Part shown: positions 7,997 to 16,400 of the stretch, in pieces
How positions within the stretch are numbered: the stretch's first letter is position 1
How the letters are laid out: each line of letters starts with the position of its first letter
Origin: SIG672 sp045535095
GTDB lineage: Bacteria; Bacillota; Clostridia; Oscillospirales; CAG-272
Reading direction: 5' to 3'
Length of the DNA: 18,103 nt
NCBI GenBank assembly: GCA_045535095.1
Contig: JAZSKY010000025.1
Location: forward strand, 1-18,103
The notes under the pieces: generated by a model
The model's input: only the letters and a program-made list of their open reading frames with translations
Database searches by the model: none
Told to the model about the DNA's origin: nothing
Made by a program: the position numbers and the translations under genes

Positions 7997-8494
7997 ATGA
8001 TACTTGACGTAAGTCCCGTTTTAAGAGGCGAGACCTCTCTTCTCGAATTTGAATATAAAACGTCCGAGCTTCCCGAGATAGACGGCGTCGTTTTCGACGG
8101 CGACTCGACTGTCAAGGGTGTAGTTGACAACCGCGCGGGATATATGACCCTTCGTCTCAGCGCGTCTCTCGGATATACGTCAAGCTGTGCAAGATGCCTT
8201 GAAGAGATAAAGGGCGCGTTCGACCTTCTCGTCGATATGCCGCTTGCGGTCTCGGGCAGCCTTGCCGACGAGGATACCGACGATTACATTATAATAGTCA
8301 ACAATTCGATAGACTGCGACTCGCTTATCTACGAAACCGTTCTGCTTGAATTTCCTATGCGTGTTCTCTGTGACGAGGACTGCAAGGGACTCTGCGACGT
8401 CTGCGGATGCAACTTAAACCACGAAAAATGCTCGTGCACGAAAAAAGAAATTGATCCGAGACTCGAAATTCTTGCAAAACTACTTGACAAATAA
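7997..8494 (+). CDS. YceD family (DUF177) protein
   Basis: 165 residues. The YceD/DUF177 family is encoded next to rpmF in most bacteria and is linked to large-subunit rRNA or ribosome biogenesis; its biochemical role is not settled. The sequence shows the family hallmarks: a central CxxC (C64, C67; SSCARCLEEI) and a C-terminal cysteine cluster CDEDCKGLCDVCGCNL ... KCSC followed by DPRLEILAKLLD, consistent with a metal-binding site. GGAG at 7988-7991 sits 5 bases before the ATG. It is followed 62 bases later by rpmF, and the rpmF promoter -35 box lies inside its last codons. Confidence 0.93.
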   Translation: MILDVSPVLRGETSLLEFEYKTSELPEIDGVVFDGDSTVKGVVDNRAGYMTLRLSASLGYTSSCARCLEEIKGAFDLLVDMPLAVSGSLADEDTDDYIIIVNNSIDCDSLIYETVLLEFPMRVLCDEDCKGLCDVCGCNLNHEKCSCTKKEIDPRLEILAKLLDK

Positions 8495-8512
8495 AAATAT
8501 TTGGTATATAAT
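8484..8512 (+). promoter_or_regulatory. Perfect consensus sigma-A promoter of rpmF
   Basis: TTGACA (8484-8489), exactly 17 bases, TATAAT (8507-8512). The -35 box lies within the yceD coding end and the -10 box just after its stop. It should give rpmF its own strong transcription beyond that from the yceD promoter. Confidence 0.88.
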
Positions 8513-8556
8513 ACAATTTAGGTAATTTTAGAAAAACGTCCGGGAGGTGTTTATAG

Positions 8557-8754
8557 ATGGCAGTACCGAAGAAGAAAGTATCCAGTGCAAGACGCGATAA
8601 GAGACGCTCGAACAACTCGAAGCTCGAGGCTCCCGCGCTCCAGATATGCCCCAAGTGTGGCGAGTACAAGGCTCCGCACAAGGTTTGCAGCAACTGCGGC
8701 ACATACAACGGCAAGACTATCATTGACGTAAACAAGGATAGCGCTGATGCTTAA
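8557..8754 (+). CDS. rpmF: 50S ribosomal protein L32
   Basis: 65-residue small basic subunit protein with the canonical start MAVPKKKVSSARRDKRRS. It has an intact four-cysteine zinc ribbon (CPKCG ... VCSNCG), making it the zinc-binding (C+) form. GGAGGT at 8543-8548 is ideally placed. Conserved partner of yceD and followed by a strong terminator. Confidence 0.98.
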   Translation: MAVPKKKVSSARRDKRRSNNSKLEAPALQICPKCGEYKAPHKVCSNCGTYNGKTIIDVNKDSADA

Positions 8755-8763
8755 AGCAAAATG

Positions 8764-8804
8764 AGGGTATGTTCGCGTTAAACGGACATACCCTATCGTT
8801 TTTT
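8764..8804 (+). terminator. Intrinsic terminator of yceD-rpmF
   Basis: AGGGTATGT (8764-8772) pairs with ACATACCCT (8786-8794). The stem is extended inward by TCG/CGG to a 7-base loop and followed by a run of six T ending near 8804. Confidence 0.9.
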
Positions 8805-8850
8805 CAAGGCGCACTTTTCCGTAATATCGGATCAAGGCGGGCTGATTTGA

Positions 8851-8892
8851 AAAACAATTTCACCGCTTAACGGGCGGTGTATTTTGTTTTTT
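8851..8892 (+). terminator. Second hairpin with T-run in the DUF512 gene leader
   Basis: CACCGC (8861-8866) pairs with GCGGTG (8874-8879). An outer stem AAAACAA (8851-8857) / TTGTTTT (8884-8890) ends in a T-run, so it looks like an intrinsic terminator. It lies after the rpmF terminator and 40 bases before the next start codon. It is either a back-up terminator or an attenuator in the leader of the DUF512-der-plsY unit. I see no convincing promoter between 8805 and 8931. Confidence 0.6.
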
Positions 8893-8931
8893 ACGAAAAA
8901 ACCGATCATTTCAAAGAAAGGGAGGCCGTAT

Positions 8932-10239
8932 ATGGTAACGATAGCTTCTGTTAAAAAGCTCTCGCTCGCAGACAGGGCAGGTCTGCAGTCGGGCGACATA
9001 CTGATCTCGGTGAACGGCAACAGCGTTTCCGACGTTCTCGACTATCAGTTTTACATAACCGAGAAGCATCTTTCTCTCGTTATCCACCGCGGTCCCGATC
9101 TTTTAAATATAAATATATCCAAAGAAGAATACGCGGATATAGGTCTTGAATTTGACAGTTATCTTATGGACGAAAAGCGCTCCTGCCGTAACGGCTGTGT
9201 GTTCTGCTTTATCGACCAGAATCCGAAGGGTATGCGCGAGTCTATCTATTTCAAGGACGACGACTCAAGGCTTTCCTTCCTTTCGGGAAATTATATAACT
9301 CTTACCAATTTAAAGGAAAGCGATATTGACCGCATTATAAAGATGCGTATGTCTCCGATAAACGTTTCGGTGCATACCACAAATCCCGAGCTTCGTTGCA
9401 AGATGATGAAAAACCGCTTTGCCGGAAGCTCGCTCGACTATCTTAAAAAGCTTGCCGATGCAGATATTACGGTGAACGCACAGATAGTTCTTTGCAAAGG
9501 TCTTAACGACGGTAGCGAGCTTGACCGCACGATGCGTGATCTTTACGCTCTGCATCCTGCGCTGAACAGCGTTTCGGTTGTCCCTGCCGGTCTCACAAAG
9601 CACAGAGAGGGACTTTATCCGCTCGAGAGCTTTTCGGCAGACGAATGTGCCAAGGTCATCGGACAGGTAAACGCATTCGGCGACAAATGTCTTGCCGAGT
9701 CGGGCAGCAGGATCTTCTGCTGTGCGGACGAGTTCTATTTAAAATCGAAGATCCCCTTCCCCGACGCAGACTACTACGGAGACTATCCGCAGTTTGAAAA
9801 CGGGGTTGGTATGATAGTTTCAATGGCGGGCGAGTTTTCTGACGAAATGGAATATCTCGACGAGGACTACGACACCTCGCTTAAAAGAAAATATTCTATC
9901 GCGACGGGAGATGCGGCGTTCGAGTTCATCTCGTCGCTCTCAGAGGCGCTTTGCGAAAAATGCCCGAATCTCTCGGGAAATGTGTATAGGATCGAAAACG
10001 AGTTCTTCGGAAGCAGTATAACGGTTGCAGGTCTTATATGCGGCTGCGACCTTATAGCACAGCTTCGCGGAAAGGATCTCGGAGACACCCTTTTCATTTC
10101 AAGAAATATGCTTCGCGCAGAAGGAGACCTCTTCCTCGACAACACCTCGGTAGAGGACGTTGAAAAGACTCTCGGCGTGAGGCTTGTCACCGTCCCGACA
10201 GACGGATACGAATTTATCAAAGCCATTTTAGGCAACTGA
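8932..10239 (+). CDS. DUF512 family protein (PDZ-like, radical-SAM-like Fe-S)
   Basis: 435 residues from the ATG at 8932, chosen because GGGAGG at 8920-8925 lies 6 bases upstream; the in-frame ATG at 8884 has no such site and falls in a hairpin. Residues 1 to about 60 resemble a PDZ domain (ADRAGLQSGDILISVNG). A cysteine motif CRNGCVFC (C85, C89, C92) fits a 4Fe-4S radical-SAM-like core, followed by TIM-barrel-type sequence (SPINVSVHTTNPELRCKMM). The C-terminal half is the DUF512 region (AGLICGCDLIAQLRGKDLGD). The family lies beside der in many Clostridia; its reaction is unknown to me. It begins an apparent operon with der (25 bases downstream) and plsY. Confidence 0.88.
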   Translation: MVTIASVKKLSLADRAGLQSGDILISVNGNSVSDVLDYQFYITEKHLSLVIHRGPDLLNINISKEEYADIGLEFDSYLMDEKRSCRNGCVFCFIDQNPKGMRESIYFKDDDSRLSFLSGNYITLTNLKESDIDRIIKMRMSPINVSVHTTNPELRCKMMKNRFAGSSLDYLKKLADADITVNAQIVLCKGLNDGSELDRTMRDLYALHPALNSVSVVPAGLTKHREGLYPLESFSADECAKVIGQVNAFGDKCLAESGSRIFCCADEFYLKSKIPFPDADYYGDYPQFENGVGMIVSMAGEFSDEMEYLDEDYDTSLKRKYSIATGDAAFEFISSLSEALCEKCPNLSGNVYRIENEFFGSSITVAGLICGCDLIAQLRGKDLGDTLFISRNMLRAEGDLFLDNTSVEDVEKTLGVRLVTVPTDGYEFIKAILGN

Positions 10240-10264
10240 ATTTCAGAAGAAAGGCGATGTGAAA

Positions 10265-11593
10265 ATGTCAAAACCCGTAATAGCAATAGTCGGACGTCCG
10301 AACGTCGGAAAATCGACTCTTTTCAACAAGCTCGCGGGCGAGCGAATAGCTATCGTTGAGGACGTACCCGGTGTTACCCGCGACCGCATTTATCACGATA
10401 TCGAGTGGCGCGGAAAGTCCTGCCTTATGATAGACACCGGCGGTATTGAGCCAAAGACAGACGATATAATCTTAAAGCACATGCGTACTCAGGCAGAGCT
10501 TGCTATCGAGAGCGCGGACGTTATAATCTTTATGTGCGACATTCATTCGGGCGTTACCGCAAGTGACAGAGATATTGCAAATATGCTCCTTCGTGCGCGC
10601 ACTCCCGTTGTCGTCGCCGTTAACAAGATAGACAAGATAGGCGCTCCGCCGCCCGAGTTTTACGAGTTCTACGAGCTTGGATTTGACGGCGATCCCATAC
10701 CGATCTCTTCGGTCCACGGAAGCGGAACGGGCGACCTTCTCGATGCGGTTTACGACCGCCTTCCCGACTTTGAGTCGGAAGCAGAGGACGACGACCGAAT
10801 CAAGGTTGCAGTTATCGGTAAGCCGAACGCAGGAAAAAGCTCGATAATCAACAAAATTCTCGGTGAAAACCGACTTATCGTGTCAAATATCGCAGGTACC
10901 ACAAGAGACGCTATCGACACGCTCGTTGATAACGATTTCGGAAAATATACCTTCATTGACACCGCAGGAATCAGACGTCAGAGCCGCGTTGACGATAAGA
11001 TCGAAAAATACAGTGTTCTCCGTGCAAAGATGGCGGTTGAAAAGGCGGACGTCTGCCTCATCGTTATCGACGCCGAGGAGGGCATCACCGAGCAGGACGA
11101 GAAGATCGCAGGTATCGCTCACGAGGCGGGCAAGGCGTCCATTATCGTCGTGAACAAGTGGGATCTTATCGAAAAGGACAACTCGACAACGAGAAAGTTC
11201 ACCGAGAAGATCTATCAGGCTCTCTCCTATATGACGTACGCGCCCCTCATCTTCGTTTCGGCAAAGACGGGTCAGCGTCTTGAAAAGCTCTTTGAGCATA
11301 TAAACTACGTTCACAACCAGTCCTGCACAAGAATCACTACGGGTATGCTCAACGATATGCTTGCCGATGCAATGGCAAGAGTTCAGCCCCCGTCGGACAA
11401 GGGACGCAGACTGAGAATCTACTATATGACCCAGACTTCCATAAAGCCGCCGTCGTTCGTTATTTTCTGTAACGATCTGAGGCTCTTCCACTATTCCTAT
11501 CAGCGATACATCGAAAATCAGCTCCGCGAGGTGTTCGGATTCAAGGGCACTCCGATAAGATTCGTGCTTCGCCAGAAGGGTGACGAGAACTAA
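10265..11593 (+). CDS. der: Ribosome biogenesis GTPase Der (EngA)
   Basis: 442 residues from the ATG at 10265; GAAAGG at 10249-10254 is spaced better for this than for the GTG at 10259. It has two consecutive GTPase domains. GD1 carries GRPNVGKS (10-17), DTGG (57-60) and NKID (120-123). GD2 carries GKPNAGKS (185-192), DTAG (232-235) and NKWD (297-300). A C-terminal KH-like domain ends in FKGTPIRFVLRQK. Der acts in 50S subunit assembly. All nucleotide-binding motifs are intact and length is normal. plsY starts 14 bases after the stop. Confidence 0.98.
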   Translation: MSKPVIAIVGRPNVGKSTLFNKLAGERIAIVEDVPGVTRDRIYHDIEWRGKSCLMIDTGGIEPKTDDIILKHMRTQAELAIESADVIIFMCDIHSGVTASDRDIANMLLRARTPVVVAVNKIDKIGAPPPEFYEFYELGFDGDPIPISSVHGSGTGDLLDAVYDRLPDFESEAEDDDRIKVAVIGKPNAGKSSIINKILGENRLIVSNIAGTTRDAIDTLVDNDFGKYTFIDTAGIRRQSRVDDKIEKYSVLRAKMAVEKADVCLIVIDAEEGITEQDEKIAGIAHEAGKASIIVVNKWDLIEKDNSTTRKFTEKIYQALSYMTYAPLIFVSAKTGQRLEKLFEHINYVHNQSCTRITTGMLNDMLADAMARVQPPSDKGRRLRIYYMTQTSIKPPSFVIFCNDLRLFHYSYQRYIENQLREVFGFKGTPIRFVLRQKGDEN

Positions 11594-11607
11594 GACGGGA
11601 GGTATCT

Positions 11608-12369
11608 ATGTACACAGCTCTTTATTCTATGTTTGAAATAAAGTTCTTCGGCGGACTGCTCGGTCTGTCCGAGGTACACACCGCTCTCTGGTGGTCGGTA
11701 GCGGCACTTATCGTTATCGGAGCTTACTTTCTCGGAAGTATAAATTTCGCAATATATATCTCAAAGGCGGCATATCACAAGGATATACGCGAGTACGGAA
11801 GCAAGAACGCAGGAATGACCAATATGATGCGTACCTTCGGTACGAAGGCGGCAGTTGTCGTTCTCGTTGGCGATATTATGAAATCTGTCGTCAGCGTTGC
11901 TCTCGGTATGCTTCTCTGCGGAATTGACGTGGCTTACGTTGCGGGAGTTTTCTGTATAATCGGACACTGCTTCCCCGTCTATTATAGTTTCAAGGGTGGC
12001 AAGGGATTTGCAACCGCTGCCGGAATGGTGCTTGCCGCAGATCCGCTCGTGTTCTTCTTCTGCCTTATAATCTTCGTCCTCGTTGTCTGGGGAACGAAGT
12101 TCATTTCGGCAGGATCGATACTCTCGGCGCTCTTCTTCCCGCTCATACTCAGTATGGTCCACAGAGTTCCCTTCGGCATTTCTCTCACGATGGCGCTCTC
12201 ATCGGTATTCCTTGCATTCTTCATTCTGTTTAACCACAGAGCAAATATAGCGAGAATACTCAGCGGCACGGAAAAGAAGTTCAGCTTCAAAAAAAGCGTC
12301 CCGACCGACGCCGAAAAAGAGGCAAAAAAGGACGCCAAAGACAAAAGCGAGGACGAAAAAGACGCCTGA
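11608..12369 (+). CDS. plsY: Acyl-phosphate:glycerol-3-phosphate acyltransferase PlsY
   Basis: 253-residue polytopic membrane enzyme that transfers acyl groups from acyl-phosphate to glycerol-3-phosphate, the first step of phospholipid synthesis. Conserved motifs are present: GSIN (43-46), YGSKNAGMTNMMRTFG (about 63-78; usual form GSGNxGATN) and HCFPVYYSFKGGKGFAT. About six hydrophobic segments can be seen. It is longer than the ~200-residue norm, with ~25 extra N-terminal residues and a highly charged Lys/Glu/Asp tail of ~25 residues (TDAEKEAKKDAKDKSEDEKD). GGGAGG lies 5 bases before the ATG. The DUF512-der-plsY order is familiar from Clostridia; gpsA, often next, is absent here. Confidence 0.95.
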   Translation: MYTALYSMFEIKFFGGLLGLSEVHTALWWSVAALIVIGAYFLGSINFAIYISKAAYHKDIREYGSKNAGMTNMMRTFGTKAAVVVLVGDIMKSVVSVALGMLLCGIDVAYVAGVFCIIGHCFPVYYSFKGGKGFATAAGMVLAADPLVFFFCLIIFVLVVWGTKFISAGSILSALFFPLILSMVHRVPFGISLTMALSSVFLAFFILFNHRANIARILSGTEKKFSFKKSVPTDAEKEAKKDAKDKSEDEKDA

Positions 12370-12455
12370 GCGCCCCGTAAAGTATAAAAAATGACAAACG
12401 GGCGAAAAAAATCACAAGTTTTTTTGTATTTTTTTCTGTTTTTTTCAAAATACTA

Positions 12456-12484
12456 TTGCAATTTGGAAAGTATTGTGATATAAT
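12456..12484 (+). promoter_or_regulatory. Sigma-A promoter of rpmB
   Basis: TTGCAA (12456-12461), 17 bases, TATAAT (12479-12484), with a TGA extended -10. Upstream, 12371-12450 holds a weak CGCCC/GGGCG stem with a 24-base loop and long T-runs (12419-12445) that may end plsY transcription; I do not call a firm terminator there. Confidence 0.8.
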
Positions 12485-12562
12485 CTTATTCGCTGACTTT
12501 TCGAAAGGTCGCAATTAACTCAAAATAATAATTATTTGTATATAAAATTGGAGGTGCAGAAT

Positions 12563-12748
12563 ATGGCAAAGTGTGATATCTGCGGAAAAGGTGTAGCGTT
12601 CGGACTCAAAGTTTCGCACTCTAACCGCAAGACCAACAGACAGTGGAAACCCAACATCAGAACAGTCAAGGCAGACGTAAACGGAACTCATAAGACTCTT
12701 CACGTATGCTCGCGTTGCCTGCGTTCCGGTAAGGTTACCCGCGTTTAA
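12563..12748 (+). CDS. rpmB: 50S ribosomal protein L28
   Basis: 61-residue large-subunit protein. The start MAKCDICGKGVAFGLKVSHS and the second cysteine pair VCSRCLRSGKV make it the zinc-binding form; NRKTNRQWKPNIR is typical L28. GGAGGT at 12550-12555 lies 7 bases before the ATG at 12563. It is expressed from its own promoter. The next gene starts 13 bases after the stop with no Shine-Dalgarno of its own. Confidence 0.97.
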   Translation: MAKCDICGKGVAFGLKVSHSNRKTNRQWKPNIRTVKADVNGTHKTLHVCSRCLRSGKVTRV

Positions 12749-12761
12749 TCAAAAGCGTATA

Positions 12762-13481
12762 ATGTCATCAGCAAACGATAAAATGGACGAAGTATTTCGT
12801 CCATATTTGCTTTGTAGCGAAAGTATAGGGAAAAGCGAAGAGGTTTTTTTAAAGGAGCGCTTTACACTCGTAAAGCTCCCTCCATTCAGCGCACTTTCAG
12901 ACTGCGTCGCCTCTCACGCCGATATGCTCTTTTTGAAAACGGAGAGCGCGATCCTCACACACAAGGGGTATATGGACGAGCATCCTTCCCTTTTTGAGAG
13001 TATCCCCTATAAGATGACGGCAATAGACGAGTCCGCAAGCAAGAAATATCCGAGCGATATTCTTTTGAGCGGACTGTTTTTGTCGGGACGCCTTTACGGG
13101 CGCACCGACAAGCTCTCTCGCGCCGTCACCTCTCTTTCGGATGCTCACGTGTTCGTGAGACAGGGGTATGCGAGATGCAGCGTATGCAAGCTGACCGAGA
13201 GCGCTATCATCACAGCCGACAGCGGAATCGCAGACGCCGCCTTGAAAAACGGAGTTGACGTGCTTAAAATAAGCGAGGGTCATATTCTGATTGACGGTTG
13301 TGACTACGGTTTCATCGGTGGCGCATCGCTTACCTATAAAAACACCGTTTACTTTTTCGGAAATATCGAAAATCACCCCGACTTTAAAGAAATACACGAC
13401 TTTGCAGAAAAACATTCGGTAAATCTGATTTCTATGTCAAAAGCGCCGCTTTGCGACGTTGGAGGTGCCGTTTATTTATGA
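12762..13481 (+). CDS. DUF6873-like protein, probable GME fold
   Basis: 239 residues. The core VRQGYARCSVCKLTESAIIT, ADSGIADAALKNGVDVLKIS and DGCDYGFIGGASLTY resembles the DUF6873 family, thought to share the fold of guanidino-group-modifying enzymes; I recognise this from memory only. No catalytic set can be assigned, though a late cysteine (APLCDVGG) sits where such enzymes often have one. No signal peptide, so cytoplasmic. Neither the ATG at 12762 nor the in-frame ATG at 12783 has a Shine-Dalgarno sequence, and a TATAAT at 12757-12762 overlaps the first. Its stop overlaps the start of the large envelope gene by four bases (ATGA), so the two are translationally linked. Confidence 0.8.
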   Translation: MSSANDKMDEVFRPYLLCSESIGKSEEVFLKERFTLVKLPPFSALSDCVASHADMLFLKTESAILTHKGYMDEHPSLFESIPYKMTAIDESASKKYPSDILLSGLFLSGRLYGRTDKLSRAVTSLSDAHVFVRQGYARCSVCKLTESAIITADSGIADAALKNGVDVLKISEGHILIDGCDYGFIGGASLTYKNTVYFFGNIENHPDFKEIHDFAEKHSVNLISMSKAPLCDVGGAVYL

Positions 13482-16400
13482 GTAAGGCAAAAAAACAAGT
13501 TAAAGCAAAAAAGCACAGAAAACTAAATAAACCCTGCCGCGTCGCTCTGATTTGTGCCGCGGCTGTCCTTCTTTGCATACTTATTTTTACCGCCGCAATA
13601 AACGTCCTTATGACAACAAAGTACCGCGCCTCTATATACGAAAAGGACAATCTTGACTCGATAGAGGGCGCAGAGTATGCAATAATTCTCGGATGCGGCG
13701 TTTACGAAAACGGAGAGGTTTGCGATATGCTCCGTCACCGCCTTGACGTTGGCGCAGAGCTGTATTTTAGCGGCAAGGTGCAGAAGATCATCGTCAGCGG
13801 AAATCCGAGCGAGAGTCACAACAACGAGCCGCACGCAATGCGAATTTACCTGACAGGCAAGGGTATCCCCGACAGTGCAATTTTAACCGATAACGGCGGC
13901 ATTTCTACATACGATACGATGTCGCGCGCCTCCGAGGTGTTCGGCGTTAAAAGCGCGGTCGTAGTCTCCCAGCGCTATCATCTGTCAAGGGCTATGTATA
14001 TAGGCGACTCGTGTAAAATAAGCGTTTCCGGTGCGTCTGCGACCTTCGGAAAATACGAAAATCAGTCCTGGTACAGTCTGCGTGAATACCTTGCAAGATG
14101 TAAGGACTTCTTTGCTCTGCTTTTTGATATGCCGTACGATAACACTGCGGCATATCTCCCTGAAGCCGAGACCGGGCAGAGTCCTCTTCCCGAGCCGACT
14201 CCCACACCCGACCTTGAGCCCGAGCCTGAGCCTGAACCCGAGCCTGAGGACTTCACCAAAGACGACGATTCGGGTATCAAAAACAGCGATTTCGTTCGCG
14301 TAAAGGATCATATCCCCTCTATATTCGTAGATATAAGATACGCAGGCACGAACAATCCGCTCGGTGACAAAATATACAATTATTCCGACGCTTATCTGCG
14401 CTACGGAACCGTCCGAAAGCTTAAAGCTATACAAAACGAGCTTCTGGCGTCCGGACTTTCGCTGAAAATATGGGACGCTTACCGCCCGCTTGACGCGCAG
14501 AGCGACCTCGCGATCTTGCTTCCCACTCTGGCAACTAACCCCACGACGGGATTTACGCAGTTCAACTACGGAGACACCGTTTCGATTACTATCGTTAAAT
14601 CGAACGGAGATCTTATTGATATGCCGTCCGACTTTGACGCTGGCGGATCGAAGGCAGACAGAAACTTCAGCGACGTATCAAAGGCGGCAGCAGAGGGCGG
14701 AAAGCTGCTCGACGATCTTATGAAAAAGTACGGATTTGAGCAGTATCTTTCTGCAAAATGGTACAGATATTCGGACAGCGCAATCTATACGATCTCGCCC
14801 GAGACGTCGATAAACCAGAACGGACTTTACACTATTTCGGACAAATGGGAGATAGAGTCTTATTCAAAGGTGACCGTTTACACCGTCTCTGCAAACAAAA
14901 AGGCTTGCGGAACACTTTCGGACGGAGCATCGGTAACGCCTATCTTCTTTTACAGAACGTACGTATATATCAAATACGGCTCAAAATACGGACTTGTTTC
15001 TTCCGACCAGATAATAAGCTCGGATAAAAAGTATTATTCAAACGATCTCAAATACGTAAGCGCAAAGGATAAATATTCGTATAAGAATATGGTCGCGGAC
15101 GCAAATGAGCTTGCGGATAATTACAGCGACGTAGTCACACTTTCCTCTATCGGAAAGAGCGAGGAGGGACGCGATATCGTCCTTCTTCTCGTCGGAAATC
15201 CGAATGCGAAGATAAACATTCTCGTACAGGCAAGTATGCACGCAAGAGAATATATAACGACCACCGTCCTTATGGCGCAGGTCGATTATATGCTGAAAAA
15301 TCTCGACGTCGAGTATGAAGACTCGGGATACACCTTCCGAGAGCTGCTTGACGAGGTATGCTTCCATATACTTCCTATGATAAATCCCGACGGAGTGCAA
15401 ATAGTGCAGACCGGAGTGATCTCCCCTCTTTATACGGGAAGCATACTCGGTGTGAACACCTCCGACTGGAAGGCGAACGCAAAGGGCGTTGACCTCAACT
15501 CCAACTTCAACGCGCTTTGGCAAAAAAAGGCTCTACGCGATGACGAAAACGGCCCCGCCCCCTCGGGTTATGAGGGCGAAAGTCCCGAATGTGCCGCAGA
15601 AAGCCGCGCTCTTGCGAACTATCTGCGCGAGCATCCGATAGACATAACGATCAGCTATCACACGTCGGGCTCGATAGTGTACTGGGATTTTGAGGACTGT
15701 GACAAGACGTCCGACCTCAGCAAATCACTTTACGCCGAGATGAACGACAAGCTCAAATACGTTCTTTACAGCGATCCCACGTCTTGCGCAGGATTCCGCG
15801 ACTGGACTATGCTCCGCGGCATACCCTCGCTCACGATAGAGTTCGGCGCAGGAACAAGCCCGAGCAAATTCAGAGAGTTCTACACTATGTGGGCAAGAGG
15901 AAAGGATATACTGTACGATGCCGCCATCTGGGCGCTCGAAAACAGAAAATCGCTTCCTTGGTATAACAAAACCTTCACTCCCGAATACGAGGAATGCGTT
16001 GAGGTTATGCTTGGTACAGTCACAGCAGACAAGCTGAACGTAAGAAGCGGCGCAGGCACGAAATATTCAAGCCTGGGAACACTGAAAAAGGGTGACGCAG
16101 TGACGATAGTCGGTACGTCCGGCGGCTGGCACAAAATAAAATTCAGAGGCAGAGAGGGATACGTCTCCGCCGACTATATAGAGCTTAAATATAACGCAGA
16201 TCCGTCGGAACACGTCATATACGACGGAGCGGTCGCCGATCTTTTCCCGATAGCGAAAAGCTATTCCCTGCCGAGAGAGAACGCGATAGAATACGTAATT
16301 CTCCACTTCTCAAGCGCCATAAAGAGAGACTTTGACGATCCCTACAATATGGATCTCATCCGCGACATTTTCCTCGACGAAGGAGTTGACGCGCACTACG

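Noticed and set aside
13985..14434. Several overlapping ORFs around the Pro-Glu linker
   Set aside because: They come from the repetitive gag-ccc codons read in other frames; low-complexity translations without start signals.
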